Below are positions 21,036 through 32,749 of a stretch of 64,000 nucleotides of DNA, in pieces. The stretch lies in assembly GCA_020736575.1 (NCBI GenBank), contig JAGPYM010000035.1, positions 62,001 through 126,000 of the forward strand, written 5' to 3'. This DNA is from Thelonectria olida (Eukaryota > Ascomycota > Sordariomycetes > Hypocreales > Nectriaceae). Numbering within the stretch: position 1 is the first letter of the stretch; each line of letters opens with the position of its first letter. The translations under genes were made by a program, and so were the position numbers. The notes under the pieces were generated by a model. It saw only the letters and a list, made by a program, of their open reading frames with translations, did no database searches and was not told the origin of the DNA.

Positions 21036-22932
21036 CTATCCTATGGCACCCCGTAAGTAGTTGTACCCCGGGATGGGATCTTCCACATCCTTCGTCGTCA
21101 CCAACGTGGGAGCTCGCGAATCCGAAAATACAGGACCCCAGAACGATTCGTCGTACCCTTGTCCAATGCTGAGATCATCGACTTTGGACGGCATCGTCTT
21201 TTGCCAGTTGGCATCGGAGGGGGTGCGTTGAGAGCTGGCCGATGAAATGGAAGCCGACGAGGGTAGGGGAACATCAAGCTGAGGGGCCGGCCTGTAGGTG
21301 GACTCGAAGTAAATCTTGAAGTCTCGCGCTTCTAAGAAGGTAAGAATTGTTAGGAAATTCATGGCGACAAAACGATTGCAAAGAACGTCTACCTTGTACC
21401 GACTCGAATTTGATTCGGACATTCTCTCCTGCATGAGCCAAATTTGGTCTTAACTCGACAACATCAGTCTCGCTCCGGTTTCTTAGAGGGTTTAACAAGG
21501 TTGTCGCAAAGTGAGCCGTGGGCGTAAACATGGAGGTGTCAAACTCTTCATGGTTGCAGCCATCACCAATGGATGTGGCTAGAAATGTCATGGTGATGAT
21601 GGGGTCTCGTCTTCCCTTATCTCTCTTCCAGAACCTAAGGACTTGACGACGTGAGATGGTGTCGCCCTTGTGGGAGAGCTTGACAAAGTCAAATGCACTC
21701 ATGTGCTTTCGTTCTCGGAACGTTTCTTGGAACTTGTTGCAGGCATCGAGAGTTTTGAAATGGTACTGGGGATCGATATGATAGATGTGGTGTCCGTCGG
21801 CATCCTTGATGGTCACGACGAATGTTTTCAGAAAGGATACGCGGGTGGATTTTTGAGACGGCGTCCACGGAATGTATCCAAACGGGACTGGAAGTGTCAT
21901 TAGCATCAGGGAAGCGAAACAGGTGCTGTTGATGATACTAATTTGAGTGACTTGGATGGATGAATCCTTATTTTCGTACAGCAATATGCGAGAGCTAGCA
22001 TCCTTGGCCATGACGTGAACTCTCTGCAAGCGAATACGTCTGTGTTTCTCTGGCGCACTCTTAAGTTGTCTACCACGACGTGATCAGCTTGTAGTCATGT
22101 CAGTTTCGCACTCGGTTGCTTACAAGGTAGTCGGGGCTATAGTAAATGAAGACCGGCGCCGAATGACTATGCGCATCAGCTGTTACCAAACTTCGCCAAT
22201 ACGAAAATGCCGAGGGAAGAAGGAAACGGAAGACAAGCCTTGTGGTAGAATGATGTTGTTCGTTTTGTCAACTGGTAGGCCGAGGTCCTCCCAGCAAGTC
22301 TGAAGGGTCCTATCGAGCCTTTGGAGGGTCCTCTCAATCTCGTCGCGACTGTCAACCATCTCAAGCTGCCGAAGTCCTTCAGACAAATTGTCTAGTTGCT
22401 GCGAAGGGACAACAGAGTTTCGTCGGATGGGGTGCGCATCAGAGACGGTAGAATCAACCACTGCTGCGCTGTGACTGCGACTATCTTTAGACGTATTCTG
22501 CTAGAGGTTTCAGGGCTATAAATGGGAATACCTCGCCGTAACCCACAGCGGCAACAGGATTTGCGTAAAGTGTCTGTCAATCCGAAGCTGGTACCTGGCA
22601 ACCATGTCGCTCTTCTGGTTGCCCCAGATGGCCTGCAGCACGCCGTCTCTTGACCTGACCCTCTCATAGTCGTCAAAGAGGGCCTTGCAGCAGAGCAGTG
22701 TATCGAATATCTCGTCGGTATCGTCCTTGTGGATAAGCGAAGATCCGGTCGATTCGTGCTTGGCGCGGATCATGTCGAAATGACGCGACATTCGGATCAG
22801 GGAGACGCGGAGCTGCTCAAGCTCTTTGGGGGCATTTTGGGCTTTCTCGAAGATTTCGATGACCTTTTGGACCGATGCCACGACCTGCATCACCAGCGAG
22901 GTAATGGCCAGGATTTCGCCGACACCGAGCAT
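21036..22932 (-). CDS. Hypothetical protein with NLR-type fungal N-terminal region
   Basis: Modelled as five exons: 22932-22543, 22500-22187, 22136-22124 (a 13-nt microexon), 22059-21393 and 21331-21036, 559 residues. The first about 60 residues (M-L-G-V-G-E-I-L-A-I-T-S-L-V-M-Q-V-V-A-S..) form a hydrophobic helix and amphipathic helices like the Helo-like/fungal_N region at the head of many fungal STAND and signalling proteins. No NACHT or NB-ARC motif follows. The central block has C-N-K-F-Q-E-T-F-R-E-R-K and W-K-R-D-K-G-R-R-D-P-I-I-T-M-T-F; the C-terminus is Ser/Pro-rich. The first and last introns are firm by frame; the region 22060-22186 is not, and the microexon is my best phase-consistent solution. 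Function is unknown. Confidence 0.6.
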
Positions 22933-23569
22933 TATTTTGGCTTTCTGTCAGTCAAGGCGCGATGGATGGGCATAGACACGGCTCAGCGAGGCCCACGTTT
23001 AATGAGCGGAAGGGCATGGCTCATCATCTGCTAGATTGCCCTGCAATAACCAGTCCTGGGTCGCCAGTCTAGCAGGTGATGAACTAGGCGTTCTACAGCT
23101 TCAGCCGCCACGTGCCTTCATGATAGGTCTCGGCTCAACCCCTTAGCGCCCTCAACTCACATCCATGGCTGCCTCACACCCCCTGTCTGCCCCGGATTGT
23201 GCCTTGCCCTGCGCCTTATGGCAGAATTGGACGGTTGCTTTCTTGCCAAGGGAGGCGATGCGAACAGCTGGACGGAACGGCTGAGGTCCAGAGTTTGAAT
23301 GTGGCGTGAAAAGGCACATAATAGCCCCTTCAGCTCGCTACCGACGGTAGGTCGTCGACCAAAGCTATTTATGACTCTCCAAAAGGAGAAAACCAATTCT
23401 ATTTAGGAAATGGCCGTTGGGTCTTAAGAAGCCGGCTCCCTCCCGAAGGATGGGCTCTCTACCCCATGGTTGATCTACAGTAGCGTTCCTGATCACAAAG
23501 GCCCCGCTGGAGTTGACCATTGCCGCATTGTTCTTGATTGCGCACTGCAATATTCTGCCGAGCTTAATC
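22933..23569. promoter_or_regulatory. Intergenic region between divergent genes
   Basis: About 640 bp between the start codons of the minus-strand hypothetical gene and the plus-strand transporter, so it must hold both promoters. No gene is supported here. Confidence 0.45.
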
Positions 23570-25920
23570 ATGGCTACAGAGGGTGAGCCGTATGTTGTTG
23601 CAGGTCAAGACACTCAGCAAAATCATGTTGGTCACGACAGCCCCCTTCACACTCCATCCAGGAGGCATCATCATCGCCCATGGTGGCGTCGATGGTGGCG
23701 GTCCATTGAGGATGACGCGAAACACTTGACTACTATTAACTACGTGAGTGCCTTCTGCTCATTTCATCTTCCATGATAAGTTCTGACAACGTACCCATAG
23801 AGCCCCGAGGAGCGAGAGAAGCAGATCCGCAAACTCGTCGACGATAATGGCTTCAACTTCAAAGTCTTCTTTGTCGCTGCGTCAGGCTTCCTAGCTTCCT
23901 CGTACAGCCTCTTCGCAACCAACGTCATCACCCCAGCTATATCCTTCGTCTACCCAAGCTGCAACCGCCTCAATGGCCAAGCTAGCCAGATCATTGACTT
24001 GCTTACCCTCATCGGGACCATTCTGGGTATGTTGTTGATGGGTCACTGCGCGGATCGAGCGGGGCGCAAGAAGCTATACGGCCTGGAACTCCTCATCCTT
24101 ATCGTCGCTACCATGGGGGTGGTCCAGGCCAGCAACGGCTTCGTATACCAGACGAGGGAAACTTACAAGCCTTCCATGGACATCTATGCATGGCTTGCTT
24201 GGTGGCGTACAGCTCTTGGATTCGGTATTGGTGCTGAGGCAAGTAAGCCCTGAAAGACGGCATCTTTATGTCGCCATCTAGATTGGGTACGGAACGAACG
24301 TGTAATAACTCATCGCTGCTTTAGTATCCCCTTTCCGCAATTATAACGGCCGAATGGGCATCGACTGAGTCCAGAGGACTGATGCTTGCGTCGGTCAAGT
24401 TTATGCAGTCCTTGGCTCGCATCCTCGCAGTCGCAATCGGCCTCAGGGCTCTCAGAAGCACTACTGCCGCATGGCACGCAAGCCCAGCCGATTTCACCAA
24501 CGAAGACGGATTGGCGAAACTGGTGGTCGATAGAGTCTGGAGATGGGTCATTGGAATTGCCGTTATCCCAGCAACCGTTGCCATCATCGCCCGAGTGACC
24601 ATTCCGGAAACACCGAGGTACTACGTCGACATCATGAAGGATCTACGCAAGGCTGTTAGGAACGCTTTGCAGGTTTATAAAGGGAGAAGAATAAGAGAAA
24701 CAAACACGTCGGCAAACGCGGCCCCGAGATCGAACGATGACCAGGCAGATCGCTGGTTCAGCGGCGCCTGGAACTATCTCAAGAGGGATGCCTATCTCGG
24801 ACTGCGCAACCTGTGCTTGATCAGCCTCCTTTGGGGACTGATGGACGTGGGCTTCTATGGTCTCTCGCTAGACAGTCCCAGCGTTCTTTCAACTCTTTCA
24901 AACACGCCGGCGAATGCGCGTCCACTCGAGGACCAGTGTACCGAGGAATCGACATGGAAGCCGACGTCGGAGCCCATGAACACAAACATCTACGACGTCC
25001 TGGAACACAACTCTATCAGGTCTTTGGAGATTGTATCTATCGCCTCAGTTACCGGAAGTTTCACCGCCATGTTGATCATCAACTTTTTCCGTAGGAAGAT
25101 GATTCTCTTCGTCACCTTCCTCATGTTGGCAGTCTTCTTTGCGGTAACGGGAGGGGTCTTGATCTCGACTTACAAGGATTGGCGAGCCCCCAGTGACGGA
25201 ATCCCTACGATTGTCTTCTACGCCATCACGCAGTTTGTGTACAATGCTGGACCAAATACCATGATCTTTGTCCTGGCGGCTGAAATATTCCCGACAGTGT
25301 ACCGCGGCACGTTTTACGGAGTCGCCGCTGCGACGGGCAAAGTTGGGGCCATCATCACCCGAGCCATCATCCAGGCGACCGGCGACGGCCATAAAGCTCT
25401 GGGCATCCGACTCTTGGTTTTTGTTCCTCTCATGTTGATCGCCTCCTTGATATCATGGAACCTTCCTGATGTCCAATATCTCCCTACGGTGGCAGACGTT
25501 GAGACACCGACGGAGCCCAAGTCCACGACCCAGGGCTCTGAGGAGGCAGACACCGCCAGACCTAACGTCGTGACGACGGAGCCCCGAACCACTCGCACTA
25601 CTGAGGTAGATACAGAAGAGGCCGAGGTGGGGGAAGACGGCAATGAGTCGATATCGACTGAGCCGGACTCAAGCTCGACACACACGTCCGACTCAGATCC
25701 AACAGAACGCATAGTTGGCAAGAGACCCGCAGGTTTCTTCAGCCGCTTGCATAACATGCCTCTCGAGGAGATTGCACCGAATCCTTCCCTAGCGGGGAGG
25801 AGACGGCGGAGAAGTAGTGCAGGGGTTGTCCAGCAAACACCCGCAGGTGGCAGACTAGATGTTGCTTCGACGACGACTGCGCGCCCTGTAGCGTCGGGAG
25901 CGCTTTTCGAGAGACTATGA
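23570..25920 (+). CDS. MFS transporter, PHO84-like phosphate/inorganic-ion family
   Basis: Three exons: 23570-23743, 23801-24238 and 24325-25920, 735 residues. The second intron has a GC donor (GAG then GCAAGT); splicing there joins G-I-G-A-E to Y-P-L-S-A-I-I-T, the signature block of PHO84-type transporters. Other marks are D-R-A-G-R-K-K in the loop after TM2-3, P-E-T-P-R-Y-Y before the central loop, and A-A-E-I-F-P-T-V-Y-R-G-T-F-Y-G in TM10-11. Such proteins are plasma-membrane proton-coupled phosphate (or related ion) importers. Oddities are a long His/Trp/Arg-rich N-terminal tail and a roughly 200-residue Thr/Ser/Glu-rich cytosolic tail, and a diverged central region compared with PHO84 itself. 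Substrate is therefore inferred only. Confidence 0.85.
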
Positions 25921-26277
25921 TGAGTTAGAGGCTGGGATTGATACGAACCTTTACTTGGACGCATGTGATTAAACCCAGAGCTTGGGGTTCCTCGAATTTT
26001 GAACCTGGTTGGTTGTTATTGTATTGACACGGCGTTCGAGCGTCCAGGATAGCAAGGGAAATGTTGACACGTCAGGTAATAAGAGTTTATGTTTATGTGA
26101 AGCTTTGGTGCCAGATATCGCTCTGGTGTTGATCCGGCCTCTAACTAGTGATTGCTAGGTATGAGTGTGTTGTGATGGAAGTGCTCAAGATAGTGCAATT
26201 AACACTTGACCTTGGTAAGGTTCAGCAGTGCGACTGACTCTCATCATTGCGTTTATTAGTTCCCCAACTCGGCCAGC
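25921..26277. other. Spacer between convergent genes
   Basis: About 360 bp of 3' flanks of the transporter and the kinase gene. No feature is seen. Confidence 0.4.
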
Positions 26278-28704
26278 TCACAGTCTTAGCTCCTGTAGAA
26301 TCTGATCCGCCATGCTCTTGAACTGCCACGTATTGCCGATCAACTTTTTGAACTGAATTCCATGTATCGACAGTAAGGGCACCTTGACAACAAGGATCTC
26401 AAACCTTAGTAACATACTTTCTGCCGGGCTTGTCAGGTACCCGTCGAATTTCGGAAAATAGTTGCAGCTAAATCCTCCCCTGATCTCCGTGTATAACACA
26501 TCGAGCTGCCGGAGCACTCGTGTGATGTCCTCCACAATGGCTGGGACCGACTTGGCTGACTTTGTCGACACGCTGAATAGCCCTTTCAAGTACAGCGGCT
26601 TAATACTTTCCACATAATCCGATGGGTCTGTGGACACCTCAGTCCGCTTTAGCTCCTGATCCGTTTCTTCTGTGACATTGGCCTCCAGCGCAGTTCCTTT
26701 CGCCAGGCGATGCCGTTGAATTCTCTCTCTCCGGGCATGGGCCATCGACTTTGCCCTCATCTCAGCCAAATTAGAATCGACACGGGATCGAGTTACCGCC
26801 AAGGATTGCTCGTGGGAGACGGAGTGGTCGGATCCGCTGGTCGCCAATGGTATAGAGTCATTTTCTGTCGGAGAAAGGAACCCGCCCACCATTGTCGTTG
26901 TTGCACCGCTTTTCCGGCTGGTACCAGCCTTATCCTCCATCGTTACTGGCGTAGGACCGCCCAATGGCGTGTTTCGGGGAGGAAGCGTCCTTGGGGAGAG
27001 GGGCGTCCCATAGAAGACGCTGGAGGGGTGCCCACTGCTTGGCGGCCAGCCAGCGCCCCATGCCTTTCCAGCTTGGTTAGATGACTGCCATTGCTCATTG
27101 ACATTCTCCAGGATACGGCTAGAGCTGTCCCGAGGCGCCGAGTCTATTGATCGGGTGACAGCGCTTTGGGCATCTAGATGGGGTTCAGGAGCACTGTCGG
27201 AAGGCTTTAATTCGGGCTTCCTCGCGGAACTCGCTGGTTCTGCTTCTGAAGAGCCAATAGAGAAACGATCAAGCAGCGAGTGTGCCACGTCTATCGGCTT
27301 CATGTCCGTCGTTGTCGCAGAATACGTCGGTTTCTCTTCTGCGGTAGAACTGCCGCTCGGAAACAATGACGGTCCGCCCATCCTGGGTTCTTGAAGGACC
27401 TGAGAGGGGCTGAGTGTCGACCAGCTCGCGGACCCTATGAGATCCGGGTCTATTATGCCAGAGTCGGCTACTAAGCCGGGTGGCTGCAAGGACGAAGTAT
27501 CGATGAATCTATGCCGAAAGTTTAATTACAACCCGAGAGAATTAGCGAGAAGTAGGACTCACTGGCTGCTTTCTCGTGAACTGGCGCGTGATGATGGCCG
27601 TAACGGTTCTAACCAGGGGTGAGAAAGGGCATCGCTTGCTCGTAATCTTCGTGACGGCGACGGGGCCATTGTATTCTCGAGGAAGTCATAGCATACATCG
27701 CTAATTTCCTTATCCTCAAGGGTCTGACGTGGAAACGGGTTTTCACGCACGACATAGTCGAAGAGGTCGTGGGCGTCTCGGAAGGCAGATCGTCCCGCCA
27801 GCATGCGGACGGTGATCTCGCCAAGAGCCCAGATGTCAACGGCAGTGGTGTATGAGAGCCGAGCGCGATCGTGGGCGCTGGGTCGCTGCTCCGAGATGGG
27901 GCAAAATCCGAGAAGCTCGGGAGCAAGGTAACCACGGGTGCCAACGACGGAGCGGAGAGCTGAGCCGGCCTCGGCCCGCTTGGTGATACCGAAGTCGCTG
28001 ATCTTTACCCACCAGTCCGGCCGGGGGCTCCTGACTAGGATGTTCTAGTGCTCTTCTGTCAGGAAAGTTAAAAGAAGAGGGAGGTTGAGGGCAATATACG
28101 GGTGGCTTTAGATCACGGTGGGCGAAGCCGTTGTCGTGCATAAAGAAGAGGCCCTCAGCCAGCTGGGAGGCGATCTGCTTGGCCTCTTCCTCGGGGAAGG
28201 CGACGGCGAGGTGCTTTTGGAGGTCGCCGTGTTGAAGGTACTCCATTGCGATAAAGACGGCGTTGCGGCTCTCGTACCAACCAAATGAATGGACAAAGCA
28301 GTGGACATACTAGACAATGACGCCGGTGAGACAGAGATCCTCGTGGAACCAGAGCAGTGACGCATGGCTGGGCAACGCACTTTATCATGAGAGAACTTGG
28401 CAATAGCCTCCAACTCGCGCCCGTAGTCGACCGACGAAGAGGGGGTAAGCTCTTTGGGAATCTCCTTGACGGCACGAAGCCGGCCGGTCTTGGGTCCGTC
28501 CTCGCAGGTCTCGAGCCAGACCCGACCAAAGGTGCCGTTGCCCAGCTCTCGGCCCCGGCGCCATGTTTCTTTCGTGCGCGTCCGGCGGCGTTGGGTTTCG
28601 GAGCCCGAGATGTAGTATGTGTGATGGGTCAGGCCGGGCGAGACGGTGGTGCGGAGCTGGGAATCGCGGACGAGGTCGGAGGTTCGTGCGGGAGGGGCCG
28701 CCAT
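26278..28704 (-). CDS. CAMK-like serine/threonine protein kinase with KA1-like C-terminus
   Basis: Four exons: 28704-28381, 28309-28100, 28044-27563 and 27508-26278, 748 residues. The kinase core is complete: glycine loop G-N-G-T-F-G-R-V (55-62), Lys80 in A-V-K, H-R-D at 172-174 followed by L-K-P-P-N, D-F-G at 195-197, A-P-E at 219-221. The region between about 345 and 640 is long, polar and low in structure. The last about 110 residues (L-K-G-L-F-S-V-S-T, F-S-C-N-Y-F, L-L-S-I-H-G-I-Q-F-K-K, T-W-Q-F-K-S-M-A) look like a kinase-associated KA1-type domain that binds membranes or the kinase itself. An in-frame ATG at 28959 is probably in the 5' UTR, as the family starts near 28704. Substrates and pathway are unknown. 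Confidence 0.85.
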
Positions 28705-29295
28705 ATCGTGCACGAGGTTGTGCGGGAGAGCCCCCCGTATCGCGGCCCGGGGTTTCGGTGGACAACGGCGCAGGTCAGGGAGGGTTAGCGGAGGAACGGC
28801 GTCGAGTGGTGCACAGCTCAATCTGTGACAGAGTGAGTGCGTTTCAATAGGTAAGCAAAGGAAAAGCGACCGTTGGAATTTCGCCCAGCTTGGCCAGCCT
28901 TGCGTTGGAAGCGCCACACCGAGTGCGTGCGGCTGAGCCCAAGTCACGCTTCTTTGCATTCCATGTTAGCAACAGCGAGCGGGCAGATTCAACGAATACG
29001 CAGAGTCCAAATGCCACAAGATGTAAAGCAACACGGACCCTTAAAATAATATTGATTCCACCAAATATCGCCCTGCATGCTTCGATTAACCGACACCGAC
29101 CTCAATTGGCTGGGTCTTCATGAGGCGGTGGATTATCATGGCGAGCTGACGAGGGCCTGCCCCAGTTAAGCCCGAGGCAGACGAGAAATTCTCTCGCAAT
29201 ATCGAGCGACCCTGTCCAGAGACTACGGCGCAAAGAACCTTCTTCACATTTAGGTATGGGTGTCAAAAATACAGCTGATTAGGCAGGCTGGTACT
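28705..29295. other. Intergenic, kinase promoter side
   Basis: 5' region of the kinase gene, including the unused upstream ATG at 28959, then 3' flank of the next minus-strand gene. No other feature. Confidence 0.4.
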
Positions 29296-30181
29296 CTATT
29301 CCCCATGTTTATCTCTAATTGCACCCATCCTTTGCACTGTTAACGTGATGCGGGCAATAACAGATGCATCCAGCTCAAGACCGACTGCATTCTCAGAGAG
29401 GTTCTGAAATCTAGCCATCCAAAATTGCCATCGTGCCAAACTTAACGGCACTTGAGACTCATAGAGCGGTCCACCTCCAAGAGCTCTTGCAGACCACTCG
29501 TCCAGCTCCCTATTTGATGTTATTTCGTCATACACTAACTCGCCGCATTGAAGAATCCATTCGCTCGCTACCCATAGTCTGCAGTCCATAGCCGTACCCT
29601 TCTTGGGCTCTTCCTCAAGTGCGCTCCTTAACTGCCAGATAGGGAGATTAAGCCAAGGGGAGAATGTGGCAGCAGTTAATCGGGCAATGAAGGAATTCAG
29701 GTTCCTCCACTTAAAATCCTCTTGGCTAGAGTTCTCTTCAAATTCGGTTGGATCTGTTCAGAGTTAACAACCTGGCGACGAAGGGGTTCATGTCAAGGCA
29801 GAGCTCAATACCAATCCACACGTCTCTGACATAGGCCGGTAACCCAGGCAAGTCTCGTAGTGGATGCTCAATATGACCGCTTCCAACAAGCTCTTTATCA
29901 CGGAGAAGATGGAGAGCATCAACGAGGATACTGTGCCATTGGTGGTCTGGCGGAATCAAGGAAACAACTTCAACGAGAACCACCCAGGTATCCCAGAGAT
30001 CATCCGCGAGGCGGGAGGGGGAGTCGGACGCAGCGAAGCGGAGGTGGAGGCGACTTGCGACTTCGGCCGCCTTGGCGGGTTGAGCAAGATTGCTCTGAAG
30101 GGGAAGCCGAATGATGTCGAAAATGGCTCGCTGTGACCCTGGCAGGTCGGTTTCCTGGATGGCTCGCAAATTGACGTCCAT
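29296..30181 (-). CDS. DUF3632-like fungal protein
   Basis: Two exons: 30181-29772 and 29725-29296, 279 residues, split by a 46-nt intron at Ala-Ser. The ATG at 30181 is chosen because the frame further upstream only offers a TTG. The pattern W-R-N-L-N-S-F-I-A-R-L-T-A followed by a downstream A-S-E-W-I-L-Q-C-G-E-L-V-Y-D and W-x-F-W-x-x-R-F is what I remember of the DUF3632 family, which is frequent in filamentous ascomycetes and has no known function. It appears all-alpha and soluble, with no signal peptide. Confidence 0.65.
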
Positions 30182-30808
30182 TTTCTTGGTGATGGGAAAC
30201 AAAGTCTAGTGCTAAGCGAGCTCGAGCGGGAATACAGTGACAACATGAAGAGGGCGGAGAGGGTGACGGAGATGAGGGCCGGCGACTGAGCCCGCATGGC
30301 AACCAGGCTACACATTGGTGTTGTCGACGTCACCCATCAAGCGATTGCGTAAAGCGTGGCTTCCGAACCTAGACCAATAGCGCTCCTTTTGGCCTGCTGC
30401 GCCTGCTTGAGTCCCGCTCAAGGCTAAGGATGATCGAATACCAGCGTTTCTTGGCAAGCCTCATCGCCGACGCATGAAACATCAAACACAAACACAACCG
30501 GAGCCTGACCTACGCCTCGTTTTGGGTCCGCTTTGACCGGACTGCTTCTTTCTTACTTGTCTGCCCCTTGATGGCCGTAAAGAGGCCACCAGCGCCATCG
30601 ATGTGGTGTACCGGCCAACAGGGCGGAGGCAGATCAGGCTGCGGAAGCGCCGAAGAAGCAGAAGCTGAAATGCCGTATCAACAAGCATAAATTAAAACAT
30701 CTAGCCTGGGTTTATGAACTTTCCCCCTCATCCAAGTCCCTTCAAATTGCTCAGAACGAAGCTCGACCTCTATCATCTCCAAGAAATTCACTTCAACCCC
30801 AATTCGCC
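30182..30808. promoter_or_regulatory. Intergenic region between divergent genes
   Basis: About 630 bp shared by the minus-strand DUF3632-like gene and the small plus-strand gene; both promoters should lie here. No further feature. Confidence 0.4.
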
Positions 30809-31442
30809 ATGTCCGCCCAAAACAATGCCTCGTCCTGGGTTCCACGTCTGAACTCAGTCAACCTTAGCGTGTCTAGTGGTCAAGGCTTGCCACTGCCTCT
30901 GGTATGTCTTTTGCCTGGTATTAATCCGACACTGTTTCTGATCAAAATTCTTAGGGATGGACACAGACGCCAAGCAACCTCGCACCAGGAGTTGCAGCAA
31001 CGACCAGGTCTCACGTATGTTCTCTCATAGGTAAACTGGAAAGCCCTTCTAACCAAAAAGCTAGTACACTTTCGACGGGCGAGCTCTTGGTGGCCATACG
31101 CACATCGTTGCCGCTGACGCCAGGGCACAAGTCGCAAGCGCCCCTCAGTTCAACCAGCAAGCTCGAGGATATCCCAGTTACTACGGGAACAAGGAACAAC
31201 TACAGCTTGGATTCGCTCCGGGCCATGGCAGGGGCTACATCCACACTCCGCTCTTCCCAAATCAGACATCCTATTACCAGGGGGGAAATCCTGGACCCAT
31301 TCGCGCAATCTATAACGATGCAAACCGATCAACCATGGCAGTTGGCTTCCACGATCAAAGATTCGGTGCATCTGCGCAAGGCCATGCGCTCTTCAATCTA
31401 GGACACTACCATCCCGCATCGTACCCCCCAAGGCAGAACTGA
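30809..31442 (+). CDS. Small hypothetical protein, 176 aa, Gly/Gln/Tyr-rich
   Basis: Three exons: 30809-30901, 30955-31014 and 31065-31442. All are phase 0 and in frame, with clean GTATGT donors and a TTCTAACC branch site before the second acceptor. No single-frame scan shows the gene because the first two exons are short and the third has no ATG near its start. The protein starts M-S-A-Q-N-N-A-S-S-W-V-P-R-L and its body is rich in Gly, Gln, Tyr, His and Asn (for example G-Y-P-S-Y-Y-G-N-K and S-Y-Y-Q-G-G-N-P-G-P). That looks intrinsically disordered, of the kind found in RNA-binding or condensate-forming proteins; no domain is recognised. A pyrimidine-rich 3' flank (31580-31680) follows. Confidence 0.6.
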
Positions 31443-32133
31443 CCCCTCCATCGCGTTGTAGACCAAGAAAAAGGTCGAGTGTTGTTGACCTCTGAAGCAC
31501 ACTTGTCTTTCTCACCACGCTTTGATTTCACTTCAGCCCATGCTAGAGCGCCTATTGCTAGTTAACTAGTATTTCTTGTGGCTTGTTTTCATTCTGTCTT
31601 TCCTTTTTTGCCTTTCTGTTTTTCCCTTCCTGTTTCGTCTTTCCTTTTGTGTCTTTGATTTCTTTTGATTAGTACCTACATGTACCTTATCTGGCTAGTA
31701 TGCGGTTTGCTAGAAATAGTTAACTTAATATAATACGCCGGGGTGCCATCGCAATCAAGTCTGCACTACTATGGGGCTGAGCAAAGCTAGAGCTCCTTGG
31801 CCAGGTAGCCCTCATTCCTGCTCAGAGAGCCTCTATGAGAGTCACTGTAAGAGCCTCCATAAGAAACTCACTTGAAAAGAGATAGTGAGTTTCTGTAATC
31901 GCTATTATAACTACTATTATAACAGCTATTATATCGGCTCCTACGACGACTATTACAAAATCCATACAGCTAATTGCCAGTTAGTACACCAGCGTGTGGC
32001 GGGTAATTGTCGTGCAGTCGTGGCTCGTAGATGACTAATCTCACATGGCACTCCACTGGAAAAGCAAAGGAAGTGAGAAGCGGCGCCCCCCACGTGTCTC
32101 TCCAACTTCTTGAACTTCACTGAACAGACAAAT
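31443..32133. other. Intergenic with pyrimidine-rich and ATT-rich tracts
   Basis: 31580-31680 is strongly T/C-rich on the plus strand and probably 3' UTR of the preceding gene. 31895-31960 holds an imperfect repeat of CTATTATA. No gene is supported. Confidence 0.45.
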
Positions 32134-32493
32134 ATGAAAGTAAGCTCTACTTGCCCAGGCAACAACACTAACAGCAACGACGACAACAACAGCATGTCAA
32201 AAGTCCGCGAGTCCAGTTTCAAACCAGAAACCGAGCTGGAAAATGCGCCAACCAAACGCCCAAAAGAGCCAACCAGTTTCACCGTTCCCGAACTGCGAGC
32301 GTCGGCATGCCGTTTGACCGCGCTGGACCAAGAGAGAATTGAGGAGCTGTCTGTGCGAGCCAGGCAGTTCTATGAACAGCAGATGCGTATCAGGCGAGAA
32401 AGGCGAATCGCACGCCTAATTTACACGGGCATTCTTCTTGCGATGGTCGGATTGATTTACTGGCTTGGAAAATGGTCCCTGGCATGTCTGTAG
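32134..32493 (+). CDS. Small tail-anchored membrane protein
   Basis: Single exon, 119 residues from the ATG at 32134; the in-frame TTG at 32110 is not used, and an internal ATG at 32194 is a possible alternative. The first 60 residues are polar, Asn/Ser/Pro-rich. They are followed by a charged helix (D-Q-E-R-I-E-E-L-S-V-R-A-R-Q) and a stretch of Arg-rich positive residues. A single hydrophobic segment (L-I-Y-T-G-I-L-L-A-M-V-G-L-I-Y-W-L-G) lies at the very C-terminus, the layout of a tail-anchored protein inserted with its N-terminus in the cytosol. No family is recognised. It is moderately sure as a gene because of the coding-like composition. Confidence 0.5.
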   Translation: MKVSSTCPGNNTNSNDDNNSMSKVRESSFKPETELENAPTKRPKEPTSFTVPELRASACRLTALDQERIEELSVRARQFYEQQMRIRRERRIARLIYTGILLAMVGLIYWLGKWSLACL

Positions 32494-32749
32494 AGAGAGT
32501 TTGGTGGTGGCCGAGACGTAAAGCACCCCACCTACACAGCGGTTGAGGCACTCCGGGCTGATTAGGCCAAGCGAACATTCACAAGTTTGAGGTGGATTTC
32601 GGAACTACAACAGATACCAGGCCAGCTCGCACTTGTCCAATGCAGTTGTCTGCTGCCACTATGCAATAATATTTCATCATGAGCCCTGGGTAGCATTGCC
32701 ACAGCAACCCTATAAGGTGAATCATCAGCAACTTCTCTCTGGCTGTATA

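Noticed and set aside
28705..28959. In-frame upstream extension of the kinase to an ATG at 28,959
   Set aside because: Family members start near 28,704, and the extra residues resemble translated 5' UTR.
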